The notes beneath the pieces were generated by a model, which was not told the DNA's origin, made no database searches, and worked only from the letters and a program-made list of their open reading frames with translations. A DNA stretch of 12,775 nt, taken from contig JALTVH010000204.1 of the NCBI GenBank assembly GCA_027049085.1, positions 1 through 12,775 on the forward strand, read 5' to 3'. The position numbers and the translations under genes are program-made. The DNA is from Aquificaceae bacterium. GTDB taxonomy: Bacteria > Aquificota > Aquificia > Aquificales > Aquificaceae. The stretch's first letter is position 1; each line of letters starts with the position of its first letter. Positions 11,619 through 12,775 of this stretch are shown piece by piece.

Positions 11619-12775
11619 ATGCGCTATTTTGCGCTGATCCTCTTAGCTGTCTTTACCCTCTATCTTCTTCTTTTTAAACCCCTTCTTGAAAGGCACAGAG
11701 TTGAGTTTGGAATTGAGGATGTTTCCTTTTCATCAGGTCCTTTGGGTTTTAAGGTGGGAGATTTATTTTTCCAGATAAAGGCTGGCGGTAGAACGCTTTT
11801 CGTAGGTCTCAGGAACTTTTCCTTCCTTCTTGGTGAAAGGGTGACCGTGGGCCTGGGTGAAGGAAACGTCATTGTTATTGAAGAGACATTACCTGAAGAG
11901 TTAGGGGCAGAAGGACCCGAAAGAGGTGAGGGTAAGGAGCCTCCCAAGCCTAAAGGGATCCTTATTCCATCCTTTGTCAAAGATCTGAATGTCACCGTGG
12001 GGAATTTCACCCTGACGTTAATGAGAGATTCCCAGATGTTCCTTCATTTTTACGACCTTAACCTTAAAAACAGAAGGCTTGACCTCAAAGGTGAGATTCT
12101 GACAGGTTCTGACGAGATATCCTTTGTGGTTGATGGTCTTGTTTTTGAAGATGAGGCTTTCCTCTTGAAGTCCTTTGAGCTCAGTTCCTCAGTCCTTGAC
12201 CTGAAGGTTGTCGGGAAAGTAAAGGAAGGAGATCTTACAGGAAATTTGAACTTTGAGGGACTGTATAGGGGTCTTGATGTATCTTACGTGGTGATTCCAC
12301 CCGTTAGGTTCAGAGGGAGTGGCAATATTGACGGGGAAGGCATTCATGTTAGTGCGGTTGCTGAGACAAAAAGCCTCAAGGTTATGGACAGGCTCTACAA
12401 AAAGGTTGAATCATCAGCAAGGGGAAGTTACAAGTTTGATGGAACTCTCGACGTGAGGGGTAGGATTTACGGAGAGGACGTTGAGGCAGATTTCCACTTT
12501 AATATCCTTCCGGATCAGAGGCTCAGGGTTTACGTCCACAGGCTGCTTGTTGATAGTCAGCTTGCAGGTGTGCCGTTCATTTTGTTCGGTTGGGTAAAGG
12601 GAACCGTTGACCTTGACCTGGCTAAGGGCTACCTCGATGTGGTAGCAAGATCAGATTACCTTAACGTAGAGTCCTTATTTCTTGGCAGAGCTGAGGCAAA
12701 CTTCCACTACAGTTTGACCAGGGGACTGGGAGAGCTGACGGTATACGGTTCGGGTCTGGGTGACCTTGCTCTGAA
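11619..12775 (+). CDS. TamB/AsmA-like envelope protein, C-terminus beyond window
   Basis: The first 385 codons of a large envelope protein with no stop before the right edge. The N-terminus (MRYFALILLAVFTLYLLLF) is an uncleaved signal anchor in the inner membrane. What follows is long, beta-rich periplasmic sequence of alternating polar and hydrophobic strands, with repeated patterns such as DLNLKNRRLDLKGEIL, GNLNFEGLYRGLDV, GTLDVRGRIYG and GTVDLDLAKGYLDVV. This style, and the early small-residue-rich linker (GAEGPERGEGKEPPKPK, about 104-120), fit the AsmA/TamB/YhdP group that bridges inner and outer membrane and moves lipids or helps assemble outer-membrane proteins. The ATG is the first after the in-frame TAG of the upstream gene. 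GGAGG exists at 11594-11598 but is 20 bases away, so initiation is probably coupled. The exact subfamily cannot be fixed without the C-terminus. Confidence 0.75.
   Translation, partial: MRYFALILLAVFTLYLLLFKPLLERHRVEFGIEDVSFSSGPLGFKVGDLFFQIKAGGRTLFVGLRNFSFLLGERVTVGLGEGNVIVIEETLPEELGAEGPERGEGKEPPKPKGILIPSFVKDLNVTVGNFTLTLMRDSQMFLHFYDLNLKNRRLDLKGEILTGSDEISFVVDGLVFEDEAFLLKSFELSSSVLDLKVVGKVKEGDLTGNLNFEGLYRGLDVSYVVIPPVRFRGSGNIDGEGIHVSAVAETKSLKVMDRLYKKVESSARGSYKFDGTLDVRGRIYGEDVEADFHFNILPDQRLRVYVHRLLVDSQLAGVPFILFGWVKGTVDLDLAKGYLDVVARSDYLNVESLFLGRAEANFHYSLTRGLGELTVYGSGLGDLAL

Noticed and set aside
11660..12010. 116-residue open frame on the minus strand
   Set aside because: Antisense to the TamB/AsmA-like gene; low-complexity S/P-rich translation with no start signal.
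1..12775. CRISPR array, insertion sequence, phage or defence island
   Set aside because: No regular direct repeats, no transposase or integrase frames, no terminal inverted repeats; the tRNA is not followed by an integrase or a repeated 3' end.

Overview
The window looks like compact chromosomal DNA from a thermophilic, Gram-negative bacterium, most likely of the Aquificales type. This is an inference. It rests on the AGG/AGA-dominated arginine codons, the Glu/Lys/Arg-rich proteins, genes packed with overlaps or gaps of a few bases, a tRNA gene without an encoded CCA end, and the gene set (TreT-type trehalose synthase, OtsA/OtsB, HslU, six-domain S1, a TamB/AsmA-like envelope protein). There is no insertion sequence, phage gene, CRISPR array or recognisable integration scar, and no intergenic stretch exceeds about 85 bases.

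Layout. (1) Bases 1-3351, minus strand: a probable operon read right to left. It runs bcp (peroxiredoxin), nth (endonuclease III, overlapping bcp), an unrecognised 393-residue protein with three similar glycine-containing beta units, and a double-Cache/HAMP transmembrane sensor cut by the left edge. The first two genes defend against oxidative damage; the last two look like sensing or signalling. (2) Bases 3386-7253: a trehalose block. A duplicated helical protein (DUF5752-like) lies 2 bases ahead of treT. treT converges on and overlaps otsB. otsB diverges from otsA across only 21 bases, and otsA converges on hslU with 1 base between. Two complete routes to trehalose therefore sit together: TreT (NDP-glucose + glucose) and OtsA/OtsB (through trehalose-6-phosphate). 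(3) Bases 7255-9049, minus: an unknown 154-residue protein overlaps the start of hslU, the unfoldase of the HslUV protease; hslV is not in the window. (4) Bases 9137-12775, plus: rpsA (S1), an HU/IHF-family protein, tRNA-Pro(GGG), a small helix-turn-helix protein, and the first 385 codons of a TamB/AsmA-like protein.

What stands out is the doubled trehalose system with a duplicated partner protein of unknown role, the way otsB and otsA share a minimal divergent promoter region without Shine-Dalgarno sites, and two uncharacterised proteins (393 and 154 residues) tied by tight spacing to a sensor and to hslU. No clearly new multi-gene system such as a defence island is visible. Several starts were revised from ribosome-binding-site evidence, notably rpsA (ATG at 9137) and bcp (ATG at 3351).
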